Shown: in pieces, positions 51,684 to 61,918 of the stretch
Position numbering within the stretch: the first letter of the stretch is position 1
Layout of the letters: the number at the start of each line of letters is the position of its first letter
DNA from: Marinicauda pacifica
Lineage (GTDB): Bacteria > Pseudomonadota > Alphaproteobacteria > Caulobacterales > Maricaulaceae
Direction: 5' to 3'
Assembly: GCF_004793635.1 (NCBI RefSeq)
Contig: NZ_SRXV01000003.1
Location: forward strand, 558,001 to 622,000
DNA: 64,000 nt
Made by a program: the position numbers and the translations under genes
The notes under the pieces: generated by a model
What the model was told of the DNA's origin: nothing
The model's input: only the letters and a program-made list of their open reading frames with translations
The model's database searches: none

Positions 51684-52697
51684 CTAGTCGAGGGGGGCGG
51701 GAATCTCGATCCCGTGCCTGGTGGCGAGCGTCTTCAATTCGACCTCGGGGCGCGCGCCCATGTGGGAAATGATCTCTGCTGCGGCGATCACGCCAAGCCG
51801 GCCGCAGGTTTCAAGATCGGCGCCGCGCGCCATGCCCAGAAGGAAGCCGGCGGCGAACTGGTCGCCCGCCCCCGTAGTGTCGACCAGCTGCGCGACGGGT
51901 TCAGCCGGGACCTTCACGGTCGTCTCGCCAGAGACGATGACGGCGCCCTTTTCAGAGCGCGTGACAGCGGCAACGGCAGCTTCCTCGCGAACGCGGGAGA
52001 GCGCGGTATCAAAATCGTCGGTCTCGTAGAGCGATTTGAGCTCGTCCTCGTTGGCAAACAGAATGTCGATGTGGTTGTCGACGAGCTGGCGGAAGCTTGC
52101 CCGGTGGCGATCGACGCAGAAGCCGTCGGACAGGGTCAGCGAGACCTTGCGGTTGGCCGCCTTGGCGATCTCAGCCGCGCGGACGAAGGCGCGCTTGGCT
52201 TCTTCCCGGTCGAACAGATAGCCCTCGAGATAGGTGATGTGGGCAGCCTCGATGCGCGACTTGTCGAGATCCTCGTCGGAAAAAAAGGTCGATGCGCCCA
52301 GAAAGGTGCACATCGAGCGCTGCGCGTCTTCGGTCACATTGACCAGACAGCGCGCGGTAGCCGCCCCGCCGACCAAGCGCGAGGTCTGGTAGTCCACGCC
52401 GATGGTCCGGATCTCGCGGTCGAACGTGTCGCCCAGCGCGTCCTCGGCCACCTTGCCGATATAGGCGCCGCGTCCGCCGAAGCTGGCGATGCCGGCGAGC
52501 GTGTTCGCGCCAGAGCCCCCGGAAATTTCGGTACCTTCGCCCATCGCGGCATAGAGCGAGGTCGCCTGGTCTTCATCGATCAGGGTCATGCCGCCCTTTT
52601 CGATGCCGTGCTCGACGAGGAAGTCGTCGGAGCAGCGGGCGATCACATCGACAATGGCGTTGCCGACGCCAAGCACGTCGTAGCGGGTCTCGGTCAT
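51684..52697 (-). CDS. PfkB-family carbohydrate/adenosine kinase
   Basis: A 337-residue ribokinase-fold kinase. YDVLGVGNAIVDVIA at the N-terminus, SGGSGANTLAGIASFGGRGA, and the catalytic DTTGAGDQFAAGFLLG near the C-terminus are the PfkB signatures. The GNAIVD N-terminus and overall pattern match adenosine kinase of alphaproteobacteria, which recycles adenosine to AMP. Divergent from the ATP-grasp gene; 205 bp separate the starts. Confidence 0.88.
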   Translation of the reverse strand: MTETRYDVLGVGNAIVDVIARCSDDFLVEHGIEKGGMTLIDEDQATSLYAAMGEGTEISGGSGANTLAGIASFGGRGAYIGKVAEDALGDTFDREIRTIGVDYQTSRLVGGAATARCLVNVTEDAQRSMCTFLGASTFFSDEDLDKSRIEAAHITYLEGYLFDREEAKRAFVRAAEIAKAANRKVSLTLSDGFCVDRHRASFRQLVDNHIDILFANEDELKSLYETDDFDTALSRVREEAAVAAVTRSEKGAVIVSGETTVKVPAEPVAQLVDTTGAGDQFAAGFLLGMARGADLETCGRLGVIAAAEIISHMGARPEVELKTLATRHGIEIPAPLD

Positions 52698-52902
52698 GGT
52701 GGGTCTCGGTATCCTGACAGAAAGAAGGAAAAGGCATGAAAGCGCAGCTGGACTTAGCGTGCTCCTTCCATGACCTCAACCGCACCGGTCCCGACCGGGC
52801 TGTCACCGCGCGCATCGGATGGACGAAGGCGTTTGACTTTCAAGGCCGATTGCCAGAGCAAGCCGGGGCAGTTTTTTATCCTCGGTGTCCGGGAGCGTTG
52901 CG

Positions 52903-53799
52903 GTGACGCGTATTGCCTTTCTCATATCCGGCGACATGGTCGCGGGCCATGCCCAGGAGCGCGGCGACCAGTATGAATTCGAGCTCGAGTTTGCAGAACT
53001 TGAGCCGGCCTGCCGGGCCCAGGGCTATCACCTCGAGCCGGTCGTATGGGACAGCGGTTTCGACGCGTCACAGTTCACGGCCATCGTCATCGGAACGGTG
53101 TGGGATTACACATCCAGGCCGGAAAAATTCCTGCGAGCACTAGGCGATTGGGAAAGCCAGTGTCGGGTGCTGAACAGTTCGCGGACCGCAGAATGGAATA
53201 TGGACAAGCGCTATCTTCAGGCGCTGTCAGAGGCTGGCATTCCGGTCATCGACACGGTCTGGGCCGACCGTGCCGACGAGACGGCCATCACGCAGGCATT
53301 CGCGACGCTCGATTGCGACGAGATCGTCGTCAAACCGCTTGTGGGCGCCGGCGCCTGGCGCCAGGCTCGGATCAAGCGCGCGGACCCGCTGCCGCCGGCC
53401 GAAGACCTGCCGCCGCGGGAGGCGATGATCCAGCCCTTCCTGCCGAGCATTGCAGAGGAAGGCGAGTACTCGCTGATCTTCTTCGAAGGCAGTTTCTCGC
53501 ATGCCGTTCTCAAACGGCCCCGGTCCGGCGATTACCGCGTCCAGTCGGTTTATGGCGGCGTCGAGCAGACCCATACCGCCACCCCGGATCAGATCGCGGT
53601 GGCAAGCGACATCCTGGCTGCCGCGCGCGAGCTCTGCGGCGAGCCCGGTTTTCTCTACGCCCGGGTGGACATGGCCCGCGGTCTGGACGGCTTGCTGAAG
53701 CTGATGGAGCTGGAGCTGATCGAGCCCTATCTCTACCCTGAACAAGGTCCGGGCATGGGCGCGCGATTCGCTCAGGCGCTCAAGGCCCGGTTGGGCTAG
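52903..53799 (+). CDS. ATP-grasp family protein
   Basis: A 298-residue protein of the RimK/glutathione-synthetase-like ATP-grasp group. VVKPLVGAGAWRQARIKRAD forms the nucleotide loop, and FLYARVDMARGLDGLLKLME with LELIEPYLYPEQG holds the acidic metal ligands. Sequences of this kind are labelled glutathione synthase-like or DcsG-like; the ligated substrates are unknown. The GTG start at 52903 has GGGAG 7 bp upstream. It converges on the membrane gene with a 4-nt overlap. Confidence 0.8.
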   Translation: MTRIAFLISGDMVAGHAQERGDQYEFELEFAELEPACRAQGYHLEPVVWDSGFDASQFTAIVIGTVWDYTSRPEKFLRALGDWESQCRVLNSSRTAEWNMDKRYLQALSEAGIPVIDTVWADRADETAITQAFATLDCDEIVVKPLVGAGAWRQARIKRADPLPPAEDLPPREAMIQPFLPSIAEEGEYSLIFFEGSFSHAVLKRPRSGDYRVQSVYGGVEQTHTATPDQIAVASDILAAARELCGEPGFLYARVDMARGLDGLLKLMELELIEPYLYPEQGPGMGARFAQALKARLG

Positions 53800-54431
53800 T
53801 CTGGAGACGCCCGACCGGCATCCGGCTCCGGCGCGCGTTCGAACCGGGCGATGAGCTGGTCGGGATTGTAGGGTAGCGGTACTCCAGGCCGGAAGACCCA
53901 GGCCAGATAGCCGCCGATGACGATGAAGGGCAGAGCCGCCGCCGCCAGCATCGCACTTCCGGCCACACTCAGCATGTAGCCGGCAAAGACCACGCCGCCC
54001 GTTGCAAGGCTCAAACCTGCCGCGCCCATGATCAGCCGGAAACCCAGCGTCTGGCCTTCCACGAAGCGCACAGCGAGCTTTCTCGGCTGCAGCGCCTTGT
54101 GAAGCGCGAGAACCAGGCCGCGAAATTCGACCGCGTTATTCTGCCAGCTGCCCGGTCCCGACAGGCTCCGGCTTCCGAACACGATCTGTGTGGATTTGGA
54201 GGCGACCCGGCACACGACCTGCGTATCGCGGCCGGCCATCTCCACCGACATGCGAACCTGCGTCACGGAGTCCAAGCGGATGCGCTGAAGGGTTTCCCCA
54301 GGTTCGCAAACCTCGATCCGGTCACCATAAAGGCGCACTGAGCGAGTCTTGCCGGTGAGGCTGCGCCGGTCTTCGAGTTTGGCCAGCGCCCGGTCTTCTG
54401 CGCCTGTCTCGTCCAAGGTTGGTGCGCTCAT
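53796..54431 (-). CDS. Membrane protein with N-terminal soluble domain
   Basis: A 211-residue protein. The first 120 residues look like a soluble beta-rich domain (SVRLYGDRIEVCEPGETLQR, MSVEMAGRDTQVVCRV), perhaps PH-like. Two adjacent transmembrane helices follow (about residues 135-182), then a short basic tail. I do not recognise the family. The ATG at 54431 has GAGG 5 bp upstream, while the upstream frame is not family-like. Divergent from the universal stress gene. Confidence 0.55.
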   Translation of the reverse strand: MSAPTLDETGAEDRALAKLEDRRSLTGKTRSVRLYGDRIEVCEPGETLQRIRLDSVTQVRMSVEMAGRDTQVVCRVASKSTQIVFGSRSLSGPGSWQNNAVEFRGLVLALHKALQPRKLAVRFVEGQTLGFRLIMGAAGLSLATGGVVFAGYMLSVAGSAMLAAAALPFIVIGGYLAWVFRPGVPLPYNPDQLIARFERAPEPDAGRASPD

Positions 54432-54505
54432 TGCAGCCTCGTTTTGCTCTTCGGTCTGCTTCGCGCCCTCTTGCAGAAGCGTCAAGAAGCAGTCACCGTC
54501 CCGTC

Positions 54506-54979
54506 ATGGACGATATCCGCAAATTTCTGGTCATTGCCGACACCAGTGAAGAATCAGCCAACGCGGCCTACTTCGCGGCGCGCCGGGCCAAACATAGCGG
54601 CGGCCGGGTCACATTGCTGACCGTGGTGGAGCCGACGAATTTCGAGCACTGGCTGGGCGTTGGCGAAACGATGCGGCGCGAGGCGACCGACGCGGCCGAA
54701 GCCGCCCTGGAATCGCTGGCCGAGGACGTGGAGGCCGAAACCGGTACCCGGCCGGAAATGCTGCTGCGCGAGGGCGAGCTTCTGGTCATGTTGCGAGACG
54801 TGATCGAGGCCGATCGCCAGATTGCGGTGCTGATCCTGTCGAGCTCGAAAATCGATGACACGCCCGGACCGCTTATTTCCACAATGGCGCGCGGGCGGGG
54901 CTTGTTCACCGGACGCAAAATCCCGGTCACAGTGGTCCCCGGAACGCTGTCTCGCGAGGAGATTGACCGGCTGGCCTAA
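54506..54979 (+). CDS. Universal stress protein family
   Basis: A 157-residue UspA-fold protein: KFLVIADTSEESANAAYFAA at the N-terminus, VTLLTVVEP, and a long helix (EAALESLAEDVEAETGTRP) typical of the family. The ATP-binding GxxG-9x-G(S/T) loop is only partly recognisable near the C-terminus (GRGLFTGRKIPVTVVPG). The role may be general stress. nfu follows after 73 bp on the same strand. Confidence 0.82.
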   Translation: MDDIRKFLVIADTSEESANAAYFAARRAKHSGGRVTLLTVVEPTNFEHWLGVGETMRREATDAAEAALESLAEDVEAETGTRPEMLLREGELLVMLRDVIEADRQIAVLILSSSKIDDTPGPLISTMARGRGLFTGRKIPVTVVPGTLSREEIDRLA

Positions 54980-55052
54980 CCTGCGCGCTTGAACCGGACG
55001 GTGAAAACCGCCACCTGAGGGACAAGGAACGATACAGAGAAGGCCCGGCCCT

Positions 55053-55613
55053 ATGTTCATCCAGACCGAAGAAACGCCCAATCCGCATACGCTGAAATTC
55101 CTGCCTGGCCAGGACGTGTCAGCGGACGAGCCGCGCGACTTTCCTACACCCGAAGATGCCGAGAACTCCCTGCTGGCCAGGGAGTTGTTCCGCGTTGATG
55201 GCGTCACACGCGTCTTTGCCGGCGCCGATTATGTGTCCGTGACCAAAGATCCCGCAGTCGAGTGGATTCACATGAAGCCGGCAGTTCTCGGCACGATCAT
55301 GGATGTGATCCAGTCGGAGAGGCCGCTGTTCAGCCGCGAGGAGTCCGGCGGCCACACCGAATATACCGGTGAAGCGGCCGGGGTGGTCCGCGAGATCAAG
55401 GAAATCATCGACACGCGGGTGCGCCCCGCCGTGGCCCAGGATGGCGGCGACATCACATTCCACGATTACGACGAGGCGTCCGGAACGGTCCGCCTGACCA
55501 TGCGCGGCGCCTGTGCCGGTTGTCCCTCCTCGACCGCGACCTTGAAACAGGGCATCGAGAACCTGTTGAAGCATTATGTGCCCGAGGTCAGCTCGGTCGA
55601 AGCGGTTCTTTAG
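55053..55613 (+). CDS. nfuA: NifU-like Fe-S scaffold/carrier protein (Nfu)
   Basis: A 186-residue Nfu. The N-terminal domain starts MFIQTEETPNPHTLKFLPGQ. The C-terminal NifU domain carries the CxxC in RGACAGCPSSTATLKQGI, which binds a [4Fe-4S] cluster for delivery to apoproteins, and VRPAVAQDGGDITF. Both domains are intact. The next genes are a nitroreductase and tsaB. Confidence 0.93.
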   Translation: MFIQTEETPNPHTLKFLPGQDVSADEPRDFPTPEDAENSLLARELFRVDGVTRVFAGADYVSVTKDPAVEWIHMKPAVLGTIMDVIQSERPLFSREESGGHTEYTGEAAGVVREIKEIIDTRVRPAVAQDGGDITFHDYDEASGTVRLTMRGACAGCPSSTATLKQGIENLLKHYVPEVSSVEAVL

Positions 55614-55724
55614 ACCGGCCGGTCCGGCTTCAGCCTGCAGCCACCCTTTCGCGGCCTGTTCGCTGTGCCGCGTCGACATTCAATCTATTCTTGTCCCCTG
55701 AACGGCTTGATCGAAGGAGTTCCC

Positions 55725-56375
55725 ATGCCAGAAACCGCTCACGCAGACAGCGCCCCGCTCGCTCTGGAAGATCGTCACGGCGTCCTGCCCGACCATGCGC
55801 TCGACCAGCTGTTTCGCGGCGCGCGGACCTTCTATTCCTGGGAAGAACGCGATGTCCCGGATACAACGCTCTACGCGCTCTACGACCTGCTCAAGTTTGC
55901 GCCGACAAGTGCAAACCAGAGCCCGGCGCGTTTCGTCTTCCTGAAGGGCGAGAGCCAGGAGCGCCTGCGCGAGCACCTGATCGAGTCCAACGTAGACAAG
56001 ACGCTGTCGGCGCCGGTGACGGTTATTGTGGCCTGGGACTGGACCTTCCACGAGAAGGTGCCCGAGCTCTTCCCCCATGCGCCCGAGGCCAAGGACTGGT
56101 TCGAGAGCGAAGATGCACGCTTTGAAAACGGCTTCCGCAATGGTTCGCTGCAGGGCGCCTACCTGATCATGGCCGCGCGTTCGCTCGGGCTCGATTGTGG
56201 TCCGATGTCTGGCTTCGACAAGTCCGGCGTCGACAAGGAATTTTTTGAAGGCGATCCGGAGATGGGAAGCTGGCGTTCCAACTTCCTGTGCAATCTGGGG
56301 TATGGCACGACCGATAAGCTGTTCCCGCGCTCTCCGCGCCTCACCTTCGACGAGGCCGCTCGGCTGATGAAATAG
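55725..56375 (+). CDS. RutE-like nitroreductase (malonic semialdehyde reductase group)
   Basis: A 216-residue flavin reductase. [26 protein letters not shown]-like [20 protein letters not shown] and [17 protein letters not shown] match RutE-type enzymes; FLCNLGYG and [13 protein letters not shown] complete the family pattern. In E. coli RutE reduces malonic semialdehyde from uracil breakdown, but no rut genes lie here. GAAGGAG precedes the ATG at 55725. tsaB starts 26 bp after the stop. Confidence 0.86.
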   Translation: MPETAHADSAPLALEDRHGVLPDHALDQLFRGARTFYSWEERDVPDTTLYALYDLLKFAPTSANQSPARFVFLKGESQERLREHLIESNVDKTLSAPVTVIVAWDWTFHEKVPELFPHAPEAKDWFESEDARFENGFRNGSLQGAYLIMAARSLGLDCGPMSGFDKSGVDKEFFEGDPEMGSWRSNFLCNLGYGTTDKLFPRSPRLTFDEAARLMK

Positions 56376-56401
56376 CCGGCAGAGATGAGCACCATGACGC
56401 C

Positions 56402-57052
56402 ATGACAGTTCTGGTGATCGATACCACAGGCCCGTGGTGCGCCGCGGGCCTCGTCGGGCCGGATGCAGCCTGGCACGAGGCTGGAGAACCGATCGGCCGC
56501 GGCCATGCCGAACGTCTGGCGCCAATGGTCCAGGCTCTGCTCAAGCAGGCCGGGATAGTGCCGGGTGCGCTGGACCGGATCGGTGTCGCAACCGGCCCGG
56601 GCAGCTTTGCCGGAACACGCGTGGGCGTGGCGTTCGCGCGGGGGCTGGCGCTGGCGACGGGCGCCAAGGCCCTCGGCATTTCCTCCCTGCAGGCCTGGGC
56701 GCGGCGGGCGGACCCGGATCGTCACTGGAGCGTCGCCGCCATTCACGATGCCCGCCGGGGCGACCTGCTGTGGCAGGTATTCACCGACGGGGCGCCGGTC
56801 AGCGGGGTCGAACGGGGCGGGGTTGAGGATGCGCGTGCGGCCCTGAGCGCCTATGGCGATATTCACATGACCGGCTCGGGGGCCGTCCTTCTGGGTGCGG
56901 ACCCGGCTCATTTCATCGTGGAGCCGCCCCTGAAGGCGCTTTCTGCGTTGACCGGGGAGGCGTCGCATGACGCTCCGCCGCCGGCACCGCTCTACGCGCG
57001 CCCGCCCGATGCCAAGGTGCCGGGTGGACGCGATCCGGAGCCGGTAGCGTGA
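56402..57052 (+). CDS. tsaB: tRNA N6-threonylcarbamoyladenosine factor TsaB
   Basis: A 216-residue actin-fold protein needed with TsaC, TsaD and TsaE for t6A37. VLVIDTTGPWCAAGLVG at the N-terminus, GHAERLAPMVQALL, and the GPGSFAGTRVGVAFARGLAL block are diagnostic. rimI overlaps its stop by 4 nt, as often seen in proteobacteria. Confidence 0.93.
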   Translation: MTVLVIDTTGPWCAAGLVGPDAAWHEAGEPIGRGHAERLAPMVQALLKQAGIVPGALDRIGVATGPGSFAGTRVGVAFARGLALATGAKALGISSLQAWARRADPDRHWSVAAIHDARRGDLLWQVFTDGAPVSGVERGGVEDARAALSAYGDIHMTGSGAVLLGADPAHFIVEPPLKALSALTGEASHDAPPPAPLYARPPDAKVPGGRDPEPVA

Positions 57053-57498
57053 GCGCGCCGGTGAAACCTTCATTCGACACCGGCCTTGAGGGTGCTGCCC
57101 TGCTCGCAGCGCTGCACGAGACCAGCTTCGACCGGCCGTGGAGCCAGGCCGAGATGCGCGATCTGCTCGCCTCGCCCGGCGTCAGGGCGTTGGTCATGAG
57201 CGAAGAGGGCGAGCCGGCCGGATTCGCGCTGGTGCGTGCCGTTGCCGGGGAGAGCGAGCTTTTGACCCTGTGCGTGCGCCCGCAGTTTCGCCGGACCGGG
57301 CTGGGCCAGTCGCTTCTGGAGGGGGCTGAAGCGTTTGCGGCGGCTCAAGGGGCGGAGCGGATTTTTCTTGAGGTTTCAGAGCGCAACAATGCCGCCATCA
57401 GACTGTACGAGGCTTGCGGCTACACCACGTGCGGGCGACGCAACGCCTATTACCCGGACGGGGCCGACGCCCGGATTCTCGAGAAGATGCTGGGCTGA
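57049..57498 (+). CDS. rimI: Ribosomal protein alanine N-acetyltransferase RimI
   Basis: A 149-residue GNAT acetyltransferase. The acetyl-CoA-binding loop is LLTLCVRPQFRRTGLGQSLL and the C-terminal RIFLEVSERNNAAIRLYEAC is the family pattern. It acetylates S18 in enteric bacteria. The GTG start overlaps tsaB by 4 nt. Confidence 0.92.
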   Translation: MSAPVKPSFDTGLEGAALLAALHETSFDRPWSQAEMRDLLASPGVRALVMSEEGEPAGFALVRAVAGESELLTLCVRPQFRRTGLGQSLLEGAEAFAAAQGAERIFLEVSERNNAAIRLYEACGYTTCGRRNAYYPDGADARILEKMLG

Positions 57499-57609
57499 AC
57501 GAGGACGGGTGGCTGACGCGGCTATGGACAGAGCATCGCGCGTGCCGGTATCACTCTAAACCAATTGACGATCGGCGTGACGCCTGCCTGCTCTTCAACG
57601 GAGGACACC

Positions 57610-58029
57610 TTGCCAGACCGGATTGAGAAGCTCTGCATCGACAAGGGTCTGCGCATGACCGAGCAGCGCCGCGTTATCGCGCGCGTCCTGTCGGTGTCTG
57701 AAGACCACCCGGACGCGGAAGAACTTCACCGGCGGGCCTCGGCCGAAGATCCGCGAATCTCGCTCGCCACGGTCTACAGAACGGTGCGCCTGTTTGAAGA
57801 GGCCGGGATCATCGAGCGGCATGATTTCCGCGACGGACGCTCCCGCTATGAGGAAGCGACCGAGGACCATCACGATCACCTGATCGATCTGAAATCGGGC
57901 GAGGTGCTGGAATTCGTCGACGAGGAGATCGAGCGTCTGCAGGAAGCGATCGCCAAGAAGCTTGGCTACAAGCTGGTCGATCACCGTCTCGAACTGTACG
58001 GCGTTCCTCTCAAGAACGACGAGGCTTGA
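57610..58029 (+). CDS. fur: Fur family metal-responsive regulator
   Basis: A 139-residue Fur. The helix-turn-helix is RISLATVYRTVRLFEEAGII, and the metal site includes ATEDHHDHLIDLKSGEVLEF. The CxxC structural zinc motif of E. coli Fur is absent; the only cysteine is at residue 9. The TTG start at 57610 has GGAGG 5 bp upstream and gives the usual N-terminus (CIDKGLRMTEQRRVIARVL). It follows rimI by 111 bp and is closed by a terminator. Confidence 0.93.
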   Translation: MPDRIEKLCIDKGLRMTEQRRVIARVLSVSEDHPDAEELHRRASAEDPRISLATVYRTVRLFEEAGIIERHDFRDGRSRYEEATEDHHDHLIDLKSGEVLEFVDEEIERLQEAIAKKLGYKLVDHRLELYGVPLKNDEA

Positions 58030-58103
58030 GCGCGGAGACCGCGTCTTGCACCTGCGCCCCCTTTCGCAGGACGCGCGTTGTCGTTAGATATTGAGCTGTG
58101 GAT

Positions 58104-58133
58104 AAGCCCGCGCGACCTCCGTGCGGGCTTTTT
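58104..58133 (+). terminator. Intrinsic terminator of fur
   Basis: AAGCCCGC (58104-58111) pairs with GCGGGCTT (58123-58130), then TTTTT (58129-58133). It separates fur from miaB. Confidence 0.8.
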
Positions 58134-58172
58134 GGCCTTTTGACATGCCGGCAGGGAGGCCGGCCCGCACGC

Positions 58173-59584
<1,412 letters not shown>

Positions 59585-59588
<4 letters not shown>

Positions 59589-60574
59589 GCCGTTCAGCCA
59601 AACCGCGCAGACCCCGCCGCGCCGCAGCCGAGACCGTGCACTTCGAGGACGGAGAGCAGGTGCGCGCTGTCGCCGGGCCCGGACACGAGAACTTCGCCAT
59701 TATCGAGCGCGAGATCGGCATCCGCCTGGAGGCGCCAGGCGGCGGCCAGATCGTGATCACCGGCGACGATGCGCGTGCGCGCACGGAAGCCAAACGCGTG
59801 CTCAACGCGCTCTATGCCCGCGCCGGCGACGGTCTCCAGATCGACCCGGCCGAAGTGCGTGCCGCCACGCTGATGGGCGACGATGCGCCGGACAGCGAGA
59901 TTGATGCCGTCATCCGCGTGCCGCGCGGAACCAGTTTTGCCGGCCGCACGGACGGGCAACGCGACTATATCCGCATGCTCAAGAACGAGCGGGACTACGA
60001 TATGGTCTTCGGTGTCGGGCCTGCAGGCACCGGCAAGACCCTGCTCGCCGTGGCTTACGGCGCAGCCCAGCTGGCACTCGGCGAGATCGAGCGGCTGGTC
60101 ATTACACGGCCTGCGGTCGAGGCTGGCGAGCGTCTCGGCTTCCTGCCCGGCGATCTGAGCGAAAAGATCGATCCCTACCTGTTGCCGATCTGGGATTCGC
60201 TGCGCGACGCGCTTGGCCAGAAACTCTCCGACAAGATGCGCGAGGAAGGCCGGGTCGAGGTCGCCCCGCTCGCCTTCATGCGCGGCCGGACGCTGAACCG
60301 CGCCTTCGTCATCTGCGACGAGGCGCAGAACGCGACCGTGGCCCAGATGCGCATGGTGCTGACCCGGATGGGCGAGGGCTCGCGCATGGCGATCACCGGG
60401 GATCCCTCCCAGACGGATTTGCACCCCCGGGACCCGTCAGGCCTGGCCCATGCGCTGAACATTCTCGAGGGCGTGCAGGGCATTGCGATCCATCGCTTCA
60501 CACGCAAGGATGTGGTCCGGCACGATCTGGTGGCCCGGATTGTCGATGCCTATGAACGCGCGGATATGAAGTGA
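59585..60574 (+). CDS. ybeZ: PhoH-like P-loop ATPase (YbeZ)
   Basis: A 329-residue PhoH-family protein. Walker A is [12 protein letters not shown], and [35 protein letters not shown] and [12 protein letters not shown] are the family blocks. It partners YbeY in ribosome-related RNA processing. The GTG start overlaps the miaB stop by 4 nt. Confidence 0.94.
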
Positions 60575-61041
60575 TGAGTGAGCCGCTGTGTGAGTTCGTG
60601 ACCGATTACGACGCCTGGACCGAGATCGACGACCTCGAGGCGGTCTGCGAACGCGCCATACAGATCGCAGCTTCACGCATGACGGAGCGGCGGCCGGGCA
60701 CGGCGGTTATCCTGTTTACCGGCGACGAGACAGTCGAGGTCCTGAACGGTCAGTACCGCGCCAGGCCGCGACCCACCAACGTGCTGTCCTTTCCCGCGCC
60801 CGAGCGCGAGGGATATCCTGGTGATATCGCGCTGGCCTACCAGACCTGTGTTGCCGAAGCGGGCGCGGCCGGTATTGCGTTACGCGATCGTGCCGCCCAT
60901 CTTGCCCTTCATGGTTTCCTTCATCTCAATGGGTATACCCATGATGAAGACGCCGCCGCAGAAGCCATGGAAGCGCTGGAGACAGCGGTCCTGGCCGAAC
61001 TCGGCATTGCCGATCCCTATTTGATACCAGAACGACAATGA
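60574..61041 (+). CDS. ybeY: rRNA maturation endonuclease YbeY
   Basis: A 155-residue metalloprotein. The zinc-binding HGFLHLNGYTH (H-x3-H-x5-H) and TNVLSFPAPEREG are diagnostic. It matures 16S rRNA and degrades defective ribosomes. GTG 60571 or ATG 60574 can start it; either overlaps the ybeZ stop. corC overlaps its stop by 4 nt. Confidence 0.94.
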   Translation: MSEPLCEFVTDYDAWTEIDDLEAVCERAIQIAASRMTERRPGTAVILFTGDETVEVLNGQYRARPRPTNVLSFPAPEREGYPGDIALAYQTCVAEAGAAGIALRDRAAHLALHGFLHLNGYTHDEDAAAEAMEALETAVLAELGIADPYLIPERQ

Positions 61042-61916
61042 GTGACGACGACCCACAATCTCGAAGTTTGTTCGCCCGTTTCCGCGGTGCGCTTGGCGGC
61101 CGCAACGGATCGGGCGAAACACCCCTGCCAGCAGACCCTGCTCCGGTGACGGAGAGCGCCCTGCTGGCCAATGCGCAGGCTTTCGACCGGCTGCGTGTCA
61201 GCGATGTGATGGTGCCGCGGGCCGATATTACCGCGGTTGACGTCGAAACGCCGCTGCACGAGCTGGCCGTCATCTTCTCCAATGCCGCGCATTCCCGCCT
61301 TCCGATCTATCGCGATACGCTCGATGATCCGATCGGGGTGGCTCACATCAAGGATGTGATCACGCATCTGACGGGCGACGAGCACGGAAATCGGTCCACC
61401 AACTGGGCCGAGCTTCAGATTCTGCCGCAGATTCGCCGCCCCCTGCTCTACGCTCCGCCCTCCATGCGCGCGACCGATCTGCTGCTGCGCATGCAGAGCC
61501 GGCGGATGCACATGGCGCTGGTGGTCGACGAGTTTGGCGGCACGGACGGTCTTGTGACCCTCGAGGACCTGCTTGAGCCCATTGTCGGCGATATCGAGGA
61601 CGAACACGACGAGACGCTGACTCCGGCGATCAAGGCCAAGGGCCCGGATGTCTGGGAGGCCGACGCTCGCGCTGCCATCGAAGATTTCGAAGAAGTGGTG
61701 GGGCGCGATGTCGCTAGCGAGGAGGAGGAGCAGGATGTCGATACGCTCGGCGGTCTCGTCTTCATGCTGGCCGGCAGAATTCCCGAGCGCGGTGAGGTGA
61801 TCCGTCACCCGTCAGGTTTCGAGTTCGAGATTCTCGATTCCGATCCGCGCCGCATCAAGCGCCTTCGTGTCCGCCCCTACCAGGTCGAGACTGAAGCCGA
61901 CCTCGTCGGCAAATAG
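61038..61916 (+). CDS. corC: CorC/HlyC-type CBS-domain protein
   Basis: A 292-residue cytoplasmic protein. Two CBS motifs are visible (SDVMVPRADITAVDVETPLH and YAPPSMRATDLLLRMQSRRM), then the CorC_HlyC domain (VDTLGGLVFMLAGRIPERGE). The family is linked to magnesium/cobalt efflux, but the mechanism is not settled. It is coupled to ybeY; lnt starts 3 bp after the stop. Confidence 0.92.
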   Translation: MSDDDPQSRSLFARFRGALGGRNGSGETPLPADPAPVTESALLANAQAFDRLRVSDVMVPRADITAVDVETPLHELAVIFSNAAHSRLPIYRDTLDDPIGVAHIKDVITHLTGDEHGNRSTNWAELQILPQIRRPLLYAPPSMRATDLLLRMQSRRMHMALVVDEFGGTDGLVTLEDLLEPIVGDIEDEHDETLTPAIKAKGPDVWEADARAAIEDFEEVVGRDVASEEEEQDVDTLGGLVFMLAGRIPERGEVIRHPSGFEFEILDSDPRRIKRLRVRPYQVETEADLVGK

Positions 61917-61918
61917 GC

